Notes: a model not told the origin generated them from the sequence alone. Positions 34,807-45,584 are shown, counted from the first letter of the stretch. The stretch: DNA of 64,000 bases from Aliiroseovarius crassostreae (GCF_001307765.1 NZ_LKBA01000024.1:62001-126000), one strand, 5' to 3'. Numbers and translations are program-made.

Positions 34807-36216
34807 ATGACCGCCCCGAAGACACTCTATGATAAAATCTGGGATGCCCACGTAGCCCATGAAGCGGACGATGGCACCTGCCTTCTCTATATCGACCGCC
34901 ATCTGGTGCACGAAGTGACCAGCCCGCAGGCGTTTGAAGGCCTGCGCATGACCGGCCGCAAGGTACACGCGCCGGACAAGACCATTGCCGTGCCGGACCA
35001 CAACGTGCCGACCACCGCGGGCCGCGAAGACCCGGCGCAGATGACCGAGGAAAGCCGCATTCAGGTGGCCGCCCTTGACACCAACGCCAAGGAATTTGGC
35101 GTGCATTACTACCCGGTGACCGACGTGCGCCAGGGCATTGTGCACATCGTTGGCCCGGAACAGGGCTGGACCCTGCCCGGCATGACCGTTGTGTGCGGCG
35201 ACAGCCACACCGCGACCCATGGCGCGTTTGGTGCGCTGGCCCACGGGATCGGCACCTCGGAAGTCGAGCACGTTCTGGCCACGCAGACGCTGATCCAGAA
35301 GAAATCCAAGAACATGAAGGTGGAAATCACCGGCAAGCTGAAGCCGGGCGTGACCGCCAAGGACATCACCCTTGCCGTGATCGGTGAAACCGGCACCGGC
35401 GGCGGCACCGGCTATGTCATCGAATATTGCGGTGAAGCGATCCGCGATCTGTCGATGGAAGGCCGCATGACCGTCTGCAACATGGCGATCGAAGGCGGCG
35501 CGCGCGCGGGCCTGATTGCCCCGGACGAGACCACCTTTGACTATTGCAAAGGCCGCCCGCACGCCCCGAAAGGTGCGCAGTGGGAAGCCGCAGTCGAGTA
35601 TTGGAAAACGCTCTTCACCGACGAAGGCGCGCATTTCGACAAGGTTGTCACGCTGAAAGGCGAAGAGATTGAGCCGGTTGTGACCTGGGGCACCTCGCCC
35701 GAGGATGTGCTGCCGATTTCCGGCGTTGTTCCGCACCCCGAAGATTTCGAAGGCGGCAAGGTCGAAGCTGCCCGCCGCTCGATCGAATATATGGGCCTGA
35801 CCCCCGGCCAGAAGCTGACCGATATCGAGATCGACACCGTGTTCATCGGATCCTGCACCAATGGCCGCATCGAAGACATGCGCGCCGTGGCCGAGATCGT
35901 GAAAGGCAAGAAGATCAAGGACGGTCTGCGCGCCATGATCGTTCCCGGTTCGGGTCTGGTTCGTGCGCAAGCCGAAGAAGAAGGTCTGGCTGAGATCTTT
36001 GAAGAGGCCGGTTTCGAATGGCGTCTGGCAGGCTGCTCGATGTGTCTGGCGATGAACCCCGACCAGCTCAGCGAAAACGAGCGCTGCGCCTCAACCTCGA
36101 ACCGCAACTTCGAAGGGCGTCAGGGCTATAAAGGCCGCACCCACCTGGTGTCGCCCGCCATGGCCGCCGCTGCCGCGCTGACCGGTCGTCTGACCGACGT
36201 TCGTGACCTGATCTAA
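34807..36216 (+). CDS. leuC: 3-isopropylmalate dehydratase large subunit
   Basis: A 469-residue aconitase-family subunit that isomerises 2-isopropylmalate to 3-isopropylmalate in leucine synthesis. The [4Fe-4S] cysteines are in [15 protein letters not shown] and [33 protein letters not shown] is the family signature. GGAGAGCGAAC precedes the ATG. The 308 bases upstream contain no leader peptide rich in leucine codons and no riboswitch that I could recognise. It is followed by the small gene at 36227 and leuD. Confidence 0.97.
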   Translation: MTAPKTLYDKIWDAHVAHEADDGTCLLYIDRHLVHEVTSPQAFEGLRMTGRKVHAPDKTIAVPDHNVPTTAGREDPAQMTEESRIQVAALDTNAKEFGVHYYPVTDVRQGIVHIVGPEQGWTLPGMTVVCGDSHTATHGAFGALAHGIGTSEVEHVLATQTLIQKKSKNMKVEITGKLKPGVTAKDITLAVIGETGTGGGTGYVIEYCGEAIRDLSMEGRMTVCNMAIEGGARAGLIAPDETTFDYCKGRPHAPKGAQWEAAVEYWKTLFTDEGAHFDKVVTLKGEEIEPVVTWGTSPEDVLPISGVVPHPEDFEGGKVEAARRSIEYMGLTPGQKLTDIEIDTVFIGSCTNGRIEDMRAVAEIVKGKKIKDGLRAMIVPGSGLVRAQAEEEGLAEIFEEAGFEWRLAGCSMCLAMNPDQLSENERCASTSNRNFEGRQGYKGRTHLVSPAMAAAAALTGRLTDVRDLI

Positions 36217-36226
36217 GGAAGTAACG

Positions 36227-36451
36227 ATGAGCCACAAACCTACTAGAGAGACTAAACCGTCCGACTGGAAAGTTATCGATGCTTTCTTTACGGCAGCGCT
36301 TGACGCAAAAGAAAACGGTGAAATGTCCGACGAGCAATACAAGTATTGGGTCACTCATTTCGTTGGTCTCGCAAATAATGAAGGCATTGAGAACGTACTT
36401 GATGCAATGAACACTGTTCTCGGTGAAACCCCGATCAAGTGGTCAATGTAA
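36227..36451 (+). CDS. Small low-GC protein between leuC and leuD
   Basis: A 74-residue acidic, helical protein beginning MSHKPTRETKPSDWKVIDAF and ending GETPIKWSM. It has a good AAGGAAG ribosome binding site, lies 10 bases after leuC and 12 before leuD, and is therefore translated from the leu mRNA. Base composition is clearly poorer in GC and its codons (AAA, GAT, ACT, GTT) differ from both flanking genes. No family recognised. The real start codons and spacing argue for a true gene; the composition argues for a recent origin or transfer. Confidence 0.75.
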   Translation: MSHKPTRETKPSDWKVIDAFFTAALDAKENGEMSDEQYKYWVTHFVGLANNEGIENVLDAMNTVLGETPIKWSM

Positions 36452-36463
36452 GGAGCTGAGATT

Positions 36464-37069
36464 ATGGAAAAGTTTGAAAAACTCCAAGGTATCGCGGCCC
36501 CCATGCCGCTGGTGAACATCGACACGGATATGATCATCCCCAAGGTGTTCCTGAAGTCGATCCAACGCACGGGCTTTGGCAAGAACCTGTTTGACGAGAT
36601 GCGCTATAACCGCGACGGCACCGAGATTGCAGATTTCGTGCTGAACAAGCCGCAATACCGTGATGCCGAGATCCTGATCGCTGGCGATAATTTCGGCTGT
36701 GGTTCCTCGCGCGAGCATGCTCCATGGGCGATTGCAGATTTCGGTATCAAATGCGTCGTGTCGACCTCGTTCGCGGACATCTTCTTCAACAACTGCTTCA
36801 AGAACGGCATCCTGCCGATTGTCCTGCCGCAAGAGCAGGTCGACATCCTGATGGCAGATGCAGAGAAGGGCGCAAACGCGCGCATGACCGTGGATCTGGA
36901 AGCGCAGGAAATCACCACCTCGGACGGCGAAACCATCGCGTTTGAAGTGGATGCGTTCAAGAAACACTGCCTGCTGGAAGGTCTCGATGACATCGGCCTG
37001 ACGATGGAGAAGAAAGCCTCGATCGACGCTTTTGAAGCACAGGCTGCCGCGGCCCGTCCCTGGGTGTAA
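36464..37069 (+). CDS. leuD: 3-isopropylmalate dehydratase small subunit
   Basis: A 201-residue swivel domain subunit that completes the LeuCD isomerase. Conserved blocks: [37 protein letters not shown] and [28 protein letters not shown] precedes the ATG. It is the last gene before a terminator at 37105. The separation from leuC by a small unrelated gene is unusual. Confidence 0.97.
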   Translation: MEKFEKLQGIAAPMPLVNIDTDMIIPKVFLKSIQRTGFGKNLFDEMRYNRDGTEIADFVLNKPQYRDAEILIAGDNFGCGSSREHAPWAIADFGIKCVVSTSFADIFFNNCFKNGILPIVLPQEQVDILMADAEKGANARMTVDLEAQEITTSDGETIAFEVDAFKKHCLLEGLDDIGLTMEKKASIDAFEAQAAAARPWV

Positions 37070-37104
37070 CCCCTCGGAAATACCGGCAAATTCGTTAAGA
37101 ATTG

Positions 37105-37138
37105 AAGGGCGGCCTGCAACGGGTCGCCCTTTTCTTTT
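37105..37138 (+). terminator. Rho-independent terminator after leuD
   Basis: AAGGGCGGCC, seven-base loop, GGTCGCCCTT, then TTCTTTTCC. Confidence 0.82.
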
Positions 37139-37336
37139 CCCAGCAATGATGCATTGCCGCACCAGTTCCGCCACAAAAACGGCAAAATGGTAAAGCTATA
37201 TTAACCCATAACTTGCAGATTCCCGCCTGTCGGGGCATCGTGCCCTGAAGAGGCATCCGCCAATAAGGCGGGGATCAACATCGGAACAAGGGATGCGGCA
37301 TCGTATCGCTCCCGTCCAGAGTTGAGGGTAGAGGCT

Positions 37337-38173
37337 GTGGTTTCAAAACTGGCTGGCGCATTGCTACGCGCAATACTTATCGTGGTGGTGATAGCACTCC
37401 CATCGATCATGGTGCCCGGCACCAATACTGACACGGCGCAGATCGTGGCACTTGTTGCCCTGTGCGCCGGGGCGCTGACCCTGTTTGAATATGCCGCCAC
37501 CTATCCCGGCCTGGTCGAGTTTCGTGACGCCCCCCCCTTCAACAGAATTCGCTTTTTCAGCCTGTTCGCGATGGTGTTCACCCTGTCCATTGTGGTGCGC
37601 GGTAAAACGGATCCGACCATCATGACCGAGTTTGTCACCCAGATTGGCATGCTGATCGGGCGGGCAATTGACTTCCCCTATTCCCCGGTACGCCTTGTGG
37701 TGCTGATGCTGCCCGAGGGATCCAGCGCCGCCGACATCTCGGCCATGCGCACGGCAGCCGGCATGACCTACCTGATTTCCCTTCTGTCTTTGGGTGTTTT
37801 CGTCATTGCTCTGCGTTCAAGCCGCTGGCCCGCCAACGGGTGTTTCAATGTCTGGGTCAATTTGCCCACATTCGACCCCACCGCAGGCGGGGATGTGGTG
37901 AAACGGCTGGAACGCGACGCCCGCTTCAATATTGCGCTGGGATTCTTGCTGCCTTTTGTGACGCCCGCCGTCATTCAGGCCGCATCCGCGCTGTTCGGAT
38001 CGGTCTCGGTGGCCAATGACCAGACCCTGATCTGGACCCTCACCGCCTGGGCCTTTCTGCCCGCCTCGCTATTCATGCGCGGCATCGCCATGGGGCGTGT
38101 GGCCCTGATGATCAGCGATGAGCGCAAGAAAAACGCCAAAGCCGAACAGGAGGAGGCGTGGCAACCCGCCTGA
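37337..38173 (+). CDS. Multi-helix membrane protein of unknown function
   Basis: A 278-residue protein with five or six predicted membrane helices (for example AILIVVVIALPSIMV, FFSLFAMVFTLSIVV, MTYLISLLSLGVFVIAL and a C-terminal pair). No family recognised. GTG 37337 follows GGGTAGAGG and is preferred over a TTG 15 bases upstream that has no ribosome binding site. The stop overlaps the next gene by 16 bases, indicating coupling to the endonuclease/exonuclease/phosphatase-type protein. Confidence 0.7.
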   Translation: MVSKLAGALLRAILIVVVIALPSIMVPGTNTDTAQIVALVALCAGALTLFEYAATYPGLVEFRDAPPFNRIRFFSLFAMVFTLSIVVRGKTDPTIMTEFVTQIGMLIGRAIDFPYSPVRLVVLMLPEGSSAADISAMRTAAGMTYLISLLSLGVFVIALRSSRWPANGCFNVWVNLPTFDPTAGGDVVKRLERDARFNIALGFLLPFVTPAVIQAASALFGSVSVANDQTLIWTLTAWAFLPASLFMRGIAMGRVALMISDERKKNAKAEQEEAWQPA

Positions 38174-39210
38174 TCCCCGTTCTGGCGCTTGCAATCAGCG
38201 CCCTTGCCTCCTCAGCCATGGCAGAACGCCTGCGCCTTGCCAGTTACAACACCGAACTGGGTCGGGATGGGCCGGGGCTGCTGCTGCGCGACATCACCCG
38301 CGGGAAGGACAAGCAGATCAAGGCCGTGATCGACGTGATCCGCCAAACCGCACCAGATGTGCTGGTGTTGCAGGATTTTGACCACGATCTGCAGGGGCAC
38401 GCCCTTGCCGCCTTCCAGACCGCCCTCGCGCAGGCCGGCCATCCCATGCCCCATTCATTCGCCATCCGCCCCAATGCAGGCCTGCCCACGGGGCTGGATC
38501 TGGATGGGGACGGCCAGCGGGGCACCGCCCGCGACAGCCAGGGCTATGGCAATTTTACCGGGGCGGGGGGAATGGCCGTGCTGTCACGCCTGCCGCTTGG
38601 CCCGGCCCGCGATTTTTCGCAGTTTCTCTGGCGCGATCTGCCCGGGGCCAACCTGCCCACCCACCCGGATGGCAGCCCTTTTCCCTCCGCCGAAGCGCAG
38701 GCCATTCAGCGCCTGTCCAGCGTGGCCCATTGGCAAGTCCCGGTGATCCTGCCCGACGGCCAGACGCTTGACCTGCTGACCTGGCACGGCTCCACCCCGG
38801 CCTTTGACGGCCCCGAAGATCAGAACGGAAAACGCGGCGGCGACGAAACCCGGTTCTGGATCCGGCTCCTTGAGGGCGCCCTGCCCTTTCCCGCCCCCTC
38901 GGCACCTTTCGTGGTGATCGGCCAGGCCAATATCGACCCCGAGGATGGCGACGGAGACCATGACGCCATACGTGCCCTGATCAGTCATCCCCGCCTGACC
39001 GACCCCGCGCCCACCGGGGCAGAGGGCACGGATAGCGCGGATTGGAGCGGCATCGGCGTCGGGAAACTCCGTGCAAGCTATATTCTGCCCTGGGCCGAAG
39101 CGCATGTTCTGGACACAGGCGTGTTCTGGCCCGAACCAGACGATAGGATGGCCGTGACCGCTACCACCGCGTCACGCCACCATCTGATCTGGGTCGACCT
39201 CAACTTTTAG
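38158..39210 (+). CDS. Secreted endonuclease/exonuclease/phosphatase family protein
   Basis: A 350-residue protein with a signal peptide ([18 protein letters not shown]) and an EEP-fold domain: [62 protein letters not shown] and the final [10 protein letters not shown]. The metal-binding residues of the family (Asn, Glu/Asp, His, Asn-Asp, His) are largely present, with QDFD and ANID variants. GTG 38158 lies behind AGGAGGAGG inside the preceding gene. It could be a periplasmic or extracellular phosphodiesterase or nuclease; substrate unknown. Confidence 0.82.
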   Translation: MATRLIPVLALAISALASSAMAERLRLASYNTELGRDGPGLLLRDITRGKDKQIKAVIDVIRQTAPDVLVLQDFDHDLQGHALAAFQTALAQAGHPMPHSFAIRPNAGLPTGLDLDGDGQRGTARDSQGYGNFTGAGGMAVLSRLPLGPARDFSQFLWRDLPGANLPTHPDGSPFPSAEAQAIQRLSSVAHWQVPVILPDGQTLDLLTWHGSTPAFDGPEDQNGKRGGDETRFWIRLLEGALPFPAPSAPFVVIGQANIDPEDGDGDHDAIRALISHPRLTDPAPTGAEGTDSADWSGIGVGKLRASYILPWAEAHVLDTGVFWPEPDDRMAVTATTASRHHLIWVDLNF

Positions 39211-39314
39211 CGGCTATTTCCGCGCAAATCCCCCTGCATTTCTTGACGCATCCGCCCCAACTCGCTAGGCCGTTCGGGAACAGAATTTCTGCAAGTCTCT
39301 CAAGGATACCCGAC

Positions 39315-40418
39315 ATGTCGAACCCCTCTCTCCTCATCCTCCCCGGCGATGGCATCGGCCAGGAAGTCATGGCCGAAGTGCGCAAGGTCATCAACTGGAT
39401 CGGTGACAAGCGCGGCGTGAGCTTCGACGTGTCCGAGGATCTGGTCGGGGGCGCGGCCTATGACAAATATGGCGTGCCGCTGGCCGACGAAACCATGGCA
39501 AAAGCGCAAGAGGTGGACGCGGTTCTGCTGGGCGCCGTGGGTGGCCCGAAATATGACGACCTGGATTTCTCGGTCAAACCGGAACGCGGCCTCCTGCGCC
39601 TGCGCAAGGAAATGGACCTCTATTCCAACCTGCGCCCGGCGCAGTGCTTTGACGCGCTGGCCGATTTCTCCTCACTGAAAAAAGACATCGTGTCCGGCCT
39701 CGACATCATGATCGTGCGCGAACTGACCTCGGGTGTGTATTTCGGTGAACCGCGCGGCATTTTCGAAGAAAACGGCGAGCGTGTGGGCATCAACACCCAG
39801 CGTTACACCGAGGCCGAGATCGAACGCGGCGCCCGTTCGGCGTTTGAACTGGCGATGAAACGCGACAAGCGCCTGTGCTCGATGGAAAAAGCCAATGTGA
39901 TGGAATCGGGCATCCTGTGGCGCGAAGTTGTGACCCGCGTCAGCAAAGAATACCCCGAGGTGGAACTGAGCCACATGTATGCCGACAATGGTGCGATGCA
40001 GCTGGTGCGCGCGCCCAAGCAGTTTGACGTGATCTATACCGACAACCTGTTTGGCGACATCCTCTCGGATTGTGCCGCCATGCTGACCGGTTCGCTGGGC
40101 ATGTTGCCCTCCGCCTCGCTGGGCGCGCCGATGGCCAATGGCCGTCCGAAAGCCCTTTATGAGCCGGTGCACGGCTCGGCCCCGGACATCGCAGGTGAAG
40201 GCAAAGCCAACCCCTGCGCCTGTATCCTCAGCTTTGCCATGGCGCTGCGCTACAGCTTTGACATGGGCGAAGAGGCGGATCGTCTGGAAGCAGCGGTCGA
40301 GAAGGTGCTCGCCGATGGGGTGCGCACCGGGGACCTTCTGAACGAACAGGGCGTGAAGCCGGTTTCGACCTCGGAGATGGGCGACGCGGTAATCGCGGCC
40401 CTGAACGCCAGCCTTTGA
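39315..40418 (+). CDS. leuB: 3-isopropylmalate dehydrogenase
   Basis: A 367-residue NAD-dependent beta-decarboxylating dehydrogenase making 2-oxoisocaproate in leucine synthesis. The start [15 protein letters not shown] is at 39315; longer frames are unconserved. [35 protein letters not shown] and the metal-binding [18 protein letters not shown] are complete, with NAD motif [18 protein letters not shown]. It is separated from leuCD by the membrane protein and the EEP gene. Confidence 0.97.
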   Translation: MSNPSLLILPGDGIGQEVMAEVRKVINWIGDKRGVSFDVSEDLVGGAAYDKYGVPLADETMAKAQEVDAVLLGAVGGPKYDDLDFSVKPERGLLRLRKEMDLYSNLRPAQCFDALADFSSLKKDIVSGLDIMIVRELTSGVYFGEPRGIFEENGERVGINTQRYTEAEIERGARSAFELAMKRDKRLCSMEKANVMESGILWREVVTRVSKEYPEVELSHMYADNGAMQLVRAPKQFDVIYTDNLFGDILSDCAAMLTGSLGMLPSASLGAPMANGRPKALYEPVHGSAPDIAGEGKANPCACILSFAMALRYSFDMGEEADRLEAAVEKVLADGVRTGDLLNEQGVKPVSTSEMGDAVIAALNASL

Positions 40419-40453
40419 TCTGAAGCGTTTCGCTTTGGTCCTGAAAAGTGATG

Positions 40454-40488
40454 AAACGGCCCGCCTTCCCGCGGGTCGTTTTCATTTT
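40454..40488 (+). terminator. Rho-independent terminator after leuB
   Basis: AACGGCCCGC, five-base loop, GCGGGTCGTT, then TTCATTTTGC. A GAAGCGTTTCG stretch just before it resembles one arm of repeat A but lacks the rest. Confidence 0.8.
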
Positions 40489-40584
40489 GCGATCGGGACA
40501 GGGGGTTTCTGCCCCTTCCCACGGCCCCCATGCATTTTGGGGCTTGCAGCGCCCGCGTATTGAGGCTATTTCGCACGCCACGGT

Positions 40585-40661
40585 CGGGCTGTAGCGCAGC
40601 CTGGTAGCGCACCTGCTTCGGGAGCAGGGGGTCGGAGGTTCGAATCCTCTCAGCCCGACCA
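40585..40661 (+). tRNA. tRNA-Pro (CGG anticodon)
   Basis: A complete cloverleaf: acceptor CGGGCTG pairs with CAGCCCG, D arm AGCGCAGCCTGGTAGCGC, anticodon stem-loop CTGCTTCGGGAGCAG with CGG at the tip, T arm with GGTTCGAATCC, and encoded CCA. Seven of seven acceptor pairs match. Confidence 0.97.
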
Positions 40662-40667
40662 ATTCAG

Positions 40668-40698
40668 CAAAGGCCCCGCTTCGGGGCCTTTTGTTTTT
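40668..40698 (+). terminator. Rho-independent terminator after tRNA-Pro
   Basis: AAGGCCCCG, TTC-type loop, CGGGGCCTTTTGTTTTTT. Confidence 0.88.
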
Positions 40699-40728
40699 TC
40701 CCAACATCCTGGCTAAAACGTTTCGATT

Positions 40729-41748
40729 TCAACCCCGATTTCGGATCGCCCCCGGCGTGGTGCCAAACCAACGCTGAAAGGCGCGGAAAAACGCGCTGGG
40801 TTCCGCATAGCCCACCCGTCCGGCAATCTCTGCCACCGGCAGATCGGTCTTTTTCAAAAGCGACAGGGCCAGGTTGCGGCGACGCTCCTCCTTGATTTCA
40901 CCAAAGCTCTGCCCCGCGTCTTTCAGGCGCCGATGCAGGGTCGAGGTGGACAGACCCAGCCGCTGCGCGATCTCATCCACACCGGGCCAGCCCCCGACCT
41001 CTCCCAGTGACAGCTCTGCCACCACCCGCGCCTTGATCCCGTCCCCATGGCGATAGCCGGACAGGAACGCGGTGGGGGCGGATTTCAAAAACACCTTCAG
41101 CGCCCGGTCCGAGCGGTTGATCGGTTTGCGCAGATATTTGCGCTCAAATTCCAGGCGGGCCACGGGGGCGGAAAACGCCACCGGCACGCCAAAGAAATCC
41201 CCGTAATCATTGGTGCCTTCCGGGGCTGCACAGGGGAACTGGATGCGTTGGATCGGGATCCGCTCTCCGATCAGCCAGCAGTTCAGCGCATGCAGGATGG
41301 TAAAATAAAGCCGGTAGGCAAAGGCCGATTTCGGCGCGCCTTCTTCGCGCAGTGTCACCTCGGCATGTCGCCCCTCAACAGAAAGTGTCCCGGCCGGGTC
41401 CTCCAGCACCACCGTCAGAAAACGCAACGCACGGGCCACCGCCACCTCAAGGGTCGGCGCGTGGCGGGTTGCGTGGCCAAGCAGGGTAAAACTGCCCGGC
41501 CGCATCGGGCGGGCGGCAAGGCCAAAGAACTCATCGCGCATGCGAAAGGACAGCTCCAGCCAGATCTGACCGAACTGGTCCGGGGTCAGGTGGTGCAGGT
41601 CCTGTTCGGGGATACCCAGATCCTGGATCAGCGCACCCATATCCACCCCCGCCAGACGGCCACATTCAATTGCTTCCGCTGCAAATGCTGCGGGGATCGG
41701 GGCGCTGGACATCTGCGCAGGCGGTGGTGACAGCATGGGGGTGGGCAT
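40729..41748 (-). CDS. AraC family transcriptional regulator with arabinose-binding-like N-terminus
   Basis: A 339-residue regulator. Residues 20-200 match the PF12625-type effector domain of the OruR/PsrA-like AraC group ([20 protein letters not shown]). The double helix-turn-helix is at about 238-338: [20 protein letters not shown] and [23 protein letters not shown] 41748 follows AAGG; a GTG one codon earlier opens the same frame. It diverges from the acyl-CoA dehydrogenase gene 150 bases away, which it probably controls in response to a fatty or branched-chain acid. Confidence 0.87.
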   Translation of the reverse strand: MPTPMLSPPPAQMSSAPIPAAFAAEAIECGRLAGVDMGALIQDLGIPEQDLHHLTPDQFGQIWLELSFRMRDEFFGLAARPMRPGSFTLLGHATRHAPTLEVAVARALRFLTVVLEDPAGTLSVEGRHAEVTLREEGAPKSAFAYRLYFTILHALNCWLIGERIPIQRIQFPCAAPEGTNDYGDFFGVPVAFSAPVARLEFERKYLRKPINRSDRALKVFLKSAPTAFLSGYRHGDGIKARVVAELSLGEVGGWPGVDEIAQRLGLSTSTLHRRLKDAGQSFGEIKEERRRNLALSLLKKTDLPVAEIAGRVGYAEPSAFFRAFQRWFGTTPGAIRNRG

Positions 41749-41862
41749 CACAAACCTTATGGCATTTCAGGTCAAATTTCTGAAACATGGTGGCATCGTG
41801 TGCGAGTGATTTCAACTTTAGGATCGCCGCAGAGAATCACTTTGATCGGGACCGCAACACGC

Positions 41863-41890
41863 CCGGACAGATCAGGCCGGACAGATCAGG
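41863..41890 (+). repeat. 14-bp tandem duplication before the acyl-CoA dehydrogenase gene
   Basis: CCGGACAGATCAGG occurs twice in direct succession, ending where the AGGAG ribosome binding site begins. The duplication could have copied an operator or simply be a slippage product. Confidence 0.85.
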
Positions 41891-41900
41891 AGAGACAAAC

Positions 41901-43046
41901 ATGCTTGACGAAACCCAATCCGCCATCCGCGACATGGCCGCGCAATTCGCCCGCGAACGCCTGTGGCCCGGCGCCGAGGAACGCGACCGCACCAAGGCCT
42001 TTCCCCGCACGGAACTGGACGAAATGGGTGAGCTGGGCTTTCTCGGGATGCTGGTGCCGGAAGAATATGGCGGGATTGAACTGGACGCGGTGACCTATGC
42101 CAGCGTGGTCGAGGAAGTGGCCGCCGGTGACGGCGCCTGTTCGACCATCCTGTCGGTGCACAGCTCGGTCGGCTGCGGCCCGATCGTGAAATACGGCACC
42201 GAGGCCCAGAAACAGAAATACCTGCCGAAGCTGGCCTCGGGCGAATGGATCGGCGGCTTTGCCCTGACCGAACCGCAAGCAGGCTCGGACGCCTCGAAAC
42301 TGCGCACCACGGCGGTGCGGGACGGGGATCATTACGTGCTGAACGGCGCCAAGCAATTCATCACCTCGGGCAAGAACGGCAAGGTGATCATCGTCTTCGC
42401 CGTGACCGACAAAGACGCCGGATCGAAAGGCATCAGCGCCTTTATCGTGGAAACCGACATGCCGGGGTATGAGGTCGTCCGGGTCGAGGAAAAGCTGGGG
42501 CTGCATTCCTCGGACACCTGCCAGTTGTCGTTTGAAAACATGCGGGTGCCGGCCGAAAACCTGTTGGGTCAGGAAGGCGAAGGCTACAAGATCGCCCTGG
42601 CCAATCTGGAAGGTGGACGCATCGGCATCGCCTCACAGGCGGTGGGCATGGCCCGCAAGGCGCTGGAATGCGCCTTGGAATATGCGCAGGAACGCAAGGC
42701 GTTCGGCAAGGAGATCGCCCAGCATCAGGCCGTTGGGTTCCGGTTGGCTGACATGGCCACCAAGGTCGAAGCGGCCCGCCAGTTGGTGCATCTGGCCGCA
42801 GCCCGCCGCGATGCGGGCCTGCCCGCTCTGCGCGAAGCCTCGATGGCGAAACTCTTTGCCACCGAAATGGCCGAGGAAGTGTGCTCAGCCGCGATTCAGA
42901 CCTTCGGCGGCTATGGCTATCTGCGCGATTATCCGGTCGAGCGCATCTATCGCGACGTGCGCGTATCGCAGATCTATGAAGGCACCAGCGACATTCAGCG
43001 CCTTGTGATTTCCCGCGACCTGATCGCCAATCCCGGCCCACGCTGA
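41901..43046 (+). CDS. Acyl-CoA dehydrogenase
   Basis: A 381-residue FAD enzyme that introduces the alpha-beta double bond in acyl-CoA oxidation. [14 protein letters not shown] (signature 1), the FAD-binding [18 protein letters not shown], and [20 protein letters not shown] with the catalytic-base segment IYEGTSDIQ are all present. The real start is [12 protein letters not shown] at 41901 behind CAGGAGAG; the frame runs further upstream but without conservation. Chain-length specificity cannot be read. The divergent AraC gene likely regulates it. Confidence 0.94.
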   Translation: MLDETQSAIRDMAAQFARERLWPGAEERDRTKAFPRTELDEMGELGFLGMLVPEEYGGIELDAVTYASVVEEVAAGDGACSTILSVHSSVGCGPIVKYGTEAQKQKYLPKLASGEWIGGFALTEPQAGSDASKLRTTAVRDGDHYVLNGAKQFITSGKNGKVIIVFAVTDKDAGSKGISAFIVETDMPGYEVVRVEEKLGLHSSDTCQLSFENMRVPAENLLGQEGEGYKIALANLEGGRIGIASQAVGMARKALECALEYAQERKAFGKEIAQHQAVGFRLADMATKVEAARQLVHLAAARRDAGLPALREASMAKLFATEMAEEVCSAAIQTFGGYGYLRDYPVERIYRDVRVSQIYEGTSDIQRLVISRDLIANPGPR

Positions 43047-43060
43047 AGCATTTTTTCAGG

Positions 43061-43088
43061 AGGGGGCGGCCCGTCTGCCCTCTTTTTT
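43061..43088 (+). terminator. Rho-independent terminator after the acyl-CoA dehydrogenase gene
   Basis: A nine-pair stem AGGGGGCGG / CCGTCTGCCCTCT region with a five-base loop CCCGT, allowing two G-U pairs, followed by TTTTTT. Confidence 0.75.
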
Positions 43089-43155
43089 CCCTGTGTTCCT
43101 CTGCCCCGCGTTCCGAACTGTCCCGGCCCAGGATCGGCCCAAGATCGTCTGCGCA

Positions 43156-43207
43156 GTATGCGTTGCGGAACAAACATGTGTTTCAGGTTTTTCCCGAAAC
43201 GCTGTAG
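43156..43207 (+). repeat. Family A repeat, right-end fragment
   Basis: ACAAACATGTGTTTCAGGTT and TTCCCGAAACGCTGTAG match the right half of subtype I copies. The left half is absent. Confidence 0.7.
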
Positions 43208-43237
43208 GCATAACGCATCCCAGCAAGGAGCCCCCGG

Positions 43238-43591
43238 ATGACCGAGCGTTTTGCCCGCACCCCCGAACCGCCCTACTACGCGGTGATTTTCACAAATCAG
43301 CTCAGCAAAGATGATGCGGGCTATGCCGAAATGGGCGATCGCATGTATGCGCTGGCGCTGGAAGAACCCGGTTGCCTGGGCGCGGAAAGCACCCGCGACA
43401 CAGCCAGTTTCGGCATCACCGTCTCCTATTGGGACAGCGAAGACAGCATCCGCGCCTGGAAAGCCAATGCCAAACACCTCGTGGCCCAGACATTGGGGCT
43501 GGAGCGGTGGTACAGCCATTTCGAACTGCGCGTGGCAAAGGTTGAACGGGCCTATGCAGGACCGGAGGGGCGCAGCCTGCCCCAAAGCTGA
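43238..43591 (+). CDS. Antibiotic biosynthesis monooxygenase (ABM) domain protein
   Basis: A 117-residue protein of the dimeric ferredoxin-like ABM fold: YYAVIFTNQL, a central helix (DAGYAEMGDRMYALALEEPG), then SYWDSEDSIRAWKANAKHL. Members include quinol monooxygenases and small stress proteins of the YqjZ type. AAGGAG precedes the ATG. It lies 43 bases upstream of a flavodoxin-like gene, so a redox link is plausible but not shown. Confidence 0.78.
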   Translation: MTERFARTPEPPYYAVIFTNQLSKDDAGYAEMGDRMYALALEEPGCLGAESTRDTASFGITVSYWDSEDSIRAWKANAKHLVAQTLGLERWYSHFELRVAKVERAYAGPEGRSLPQS

Positions 43592-43634
43592 AACCGCGCT
43601 TCAAAGCTGGTGAAATTGGCTGTAGCATCGCCGC

Positions 43635-44120
43635 ATGACCCGGCTTTTGATTGTCTATCATTCCCGCACCGGCGGCAGTCAGCAGATGGCACAGGCCGCC
43701 TGTCAGGCCGCCCGTGACGAGGTGGAGGTGGTGCTGAAACCAGCCCATGAGGCCGGCCCGGACGACCTCATGGCGGCTGATGGCTATCTCTTCTGCGCGC
43801 CCGAAAACCTCGCCGCCATTTCCGGCGAGATGAAAGAGTTTTTTGACCGCTGCTATTACCCGGTGCTGGGCCGGATCGAAGGGCGGCCATATGCGCTGAT
43901 GGTCTGTGCCGGATCAGATGGCGAAAACGCGTTGCGGCAAATGGCGCGCATTGCAACCGGGTGGCGGCTCAAAGAGGTTCAGCCGGGGCTGATCATCGGC
44001 ACCCACGCCCAGACGCCTGAGAAAATCCTTGCGCAAAAAACCATTTCCGACACAGATCTGGAACAATGTCGTGCATTGGGTCTAGGGCTGGGCGCGGGGC
44101 TGGCCATGGGAATATTCTGA
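43635..44120 (+). CDS. Flavodoxin-like NAD(P)H-dependent oxidoreductase
   Basis: A 161-residue flavodoxin-fold protein. The FMN phosphate loop is YHSRTGGSQQMA, followed by the second flavin contact ENLAAISGEMKEFFDRCYY. It probably carries FMN as an electron-transfer or quinone-reduction protein in the cytoplasm. The first ATG is used; upstream sequence has only a weak ribosome binding site. It is likely co-transcribed with the ABM gene. Confidence 0.8.
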   Translation: MTRLLIVYHSRTGGSQQMAQAACQAARDEVEVVLKPAHEAGPDDLMAADGYLFCAPENLAAISGEMKEFFDRCYYPVLGRIEGRPYALMVCAGSDGENALRQMARIATGWRLKEVQPGLIIGTHAQTPEKILAQKTISDTDLEQCRALGLGLGAGLAMGIF

Positions 44121-44297
44121 CCTTTTTTCGGCGTTGGAAGCAGCCCAACCGCCCCCGTCAGGAAAATGCCATTTCCCCTCAACAAAGGCTGGATTTAGCG
44201 CCAACAATGCTTCAGAAGGGGGCAGTTTGTCGCGGCTCCAAGCGGGGCACAGACCCTGTATCGCGCACATATCACCCATTGAAGAAGTGAGGGGAAG

Positions 44298-45584
44298 ATG
44301 ACTGATACAACCGACGTTCGCGGGGCAAACGACCTGTCGAACACTGAATATTCCTTTGGCGCAAAACAGGCGCTGATCGGCGCGCAAATGCTGTTCGTGG
44401 CCTTTGGGGCCCTTGTGCTGGTGCCGCTTCTGACCGGGCTGGACCCGAGCGTGGCGCTGTTCACGGCGGGGCTTGGTACGCTGATTTTCCAGATCACCAC
44501 CCGTGGCAAGGTGCCGGTCTTCCTGGCCTCATCCTTCGCCTTTATCGCACCGATCATTTATGGGGTGCAGACCTGGGGCATGGCTGCCACCACCGGGGGG
44601 CTAGCGGCCGCCGGTCTGCTTTATGTCGCACTCAGCTTTGCGATCCGCATTTTTGGCAGTGATTTCCTGCACAAGCTGCTGCCGCCGGTTGTGGTTGGTC
44701 CGGTGATCATGGTGATCGGCCTGTCGCTGGCGCCGGTTGCGGTCAACATGTCCACCGGTGTGGCCGGGGATGCGCAGATCGTGCCCAAGGGCATTGCCCT
44801 GATCCTTGCCGCGGTCTCGCTTGGGGCGACCATGATCACCGCCATTCTCGGCCGTGGCATCATGCGTGTGGTGCCGATCATTGTCGGTGTGATTGCGGGT
44901 TACGTCACCGCGCTCATCATCGGGGCGATCACCGGGGAAAGCCTGATCAACACCGCGCCCCTGGCAGGTGCCGCCTGGTTTGCGGTGCCGGGTTTCGTCG
45001 CGCCCGAGTTCAACCTTGCGGCCATCCTGTTCATCCTGCCCGTGGCCATCGCCCCTGCGATTGAGCATTTCGGCGATATCCTCGCAATCGGATCGGTCAC
45101 CAAAAAGGATTACATTGAGAACCCCGGCATCCAGAACACCATGCTGGGCGATGGCCTTGCCACCACAGCGGCGGGCCTGCTGGGCGGTCCCCCCAACACC
45201 ACCTATTCCGAAGTGACCGGCGCCGTGACCCTGACCCGCGCCTTCAACCCGGCGATCATGACCTGGGCCGCCATCTTTGCCATCGCACTGTCATTTGTGG
45301 GCAAGCTGGGCGGCGCACTTGGCACCATCCCGATGCCCGTCATGGGCGGCATCATGATCCTGCTCTTTGGGATGGTCACCGTCGTGGGCCTGACGGTTCT
45401 GATCCGCCTGGGCGATCATCTGCAGGACGCGCGCAACATGGTGATTGTCTCGACCGTGCTGATCATCGGCATCGGTGGGCTGACGCTGGAATTCGGAGAT
45501 GGCTTCACCCTGGCCGGCATTGGCCTGTCCGGTGTGGCCGGGCTGGTCCTGAACCTGTTCCTGCCCCGTCAGAAACCCGAATAA
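44298..45584 (+). CDS. uraA: Uracil-xanthine permease (NCS2 family)
   Basis: A 428-residue permease with about 14 hydrophobic segments. The UraA-type substrate motif [11 protein letters not shown] is present with the conserved Glu and His, and the transmembrane motif [19 protein letters not shown] is intact. It imports uracil with protons; xanthine or uric acid are alternatives within the family. GAGGGGAAG precedes the ATG. It is monocistronic, with a strong terminator at 45607. Confidence 0.88.
   Translation: MTDTTDVRGANDLSNTEYSFGAKQALIGAQMLFVAFGALVLVPLLTGLDPSVALFTAGLGTLIFQITTRGKVPVFLASSFAFIAPIIYGVQTWGMAATTGGLAAAGLLYVALSFAIRIFGSDFLHKLLPPVVVGPVIMVIGLSLAPVAVNMSTGVAGDAQIVPKGIALILAAVSLGATMITAILGRGIMRVVPIIVGVIAGYVTALIIGAITGESLINTAPLAGAAWFAVPGFVAPEFNLAAILFILPVAIAPAIEHFGDILAIGSVTKKDYIENPGIQNTMLGDGLATTAAGLLGGPPNTTYSEVTGAVTLTRAFNPAIMTWAAIFAIALSFVGKLGGALGTIPMPVMGGIMILLFGMVTVVGLTVLIRLGDHLQDARNMVIVSTVLIIGIGGLTLEFGDGFTLAGIGLSGVAGLVLNLFLPRQKPE

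Noticed and set aside
40424-40445. GAAGCGTTTCGC after leuB as a repeat A copy
   Set aside because: Only one arm is present, and the sequence continues into a normal terminator. It may be a remnant but cannot be supported.
40585-40728. Integration site of a mobile island at tRNA-Pro
   Set aside because: No integrase, no direct repeat of the tRNA 3' end, and ordinary genes follow.
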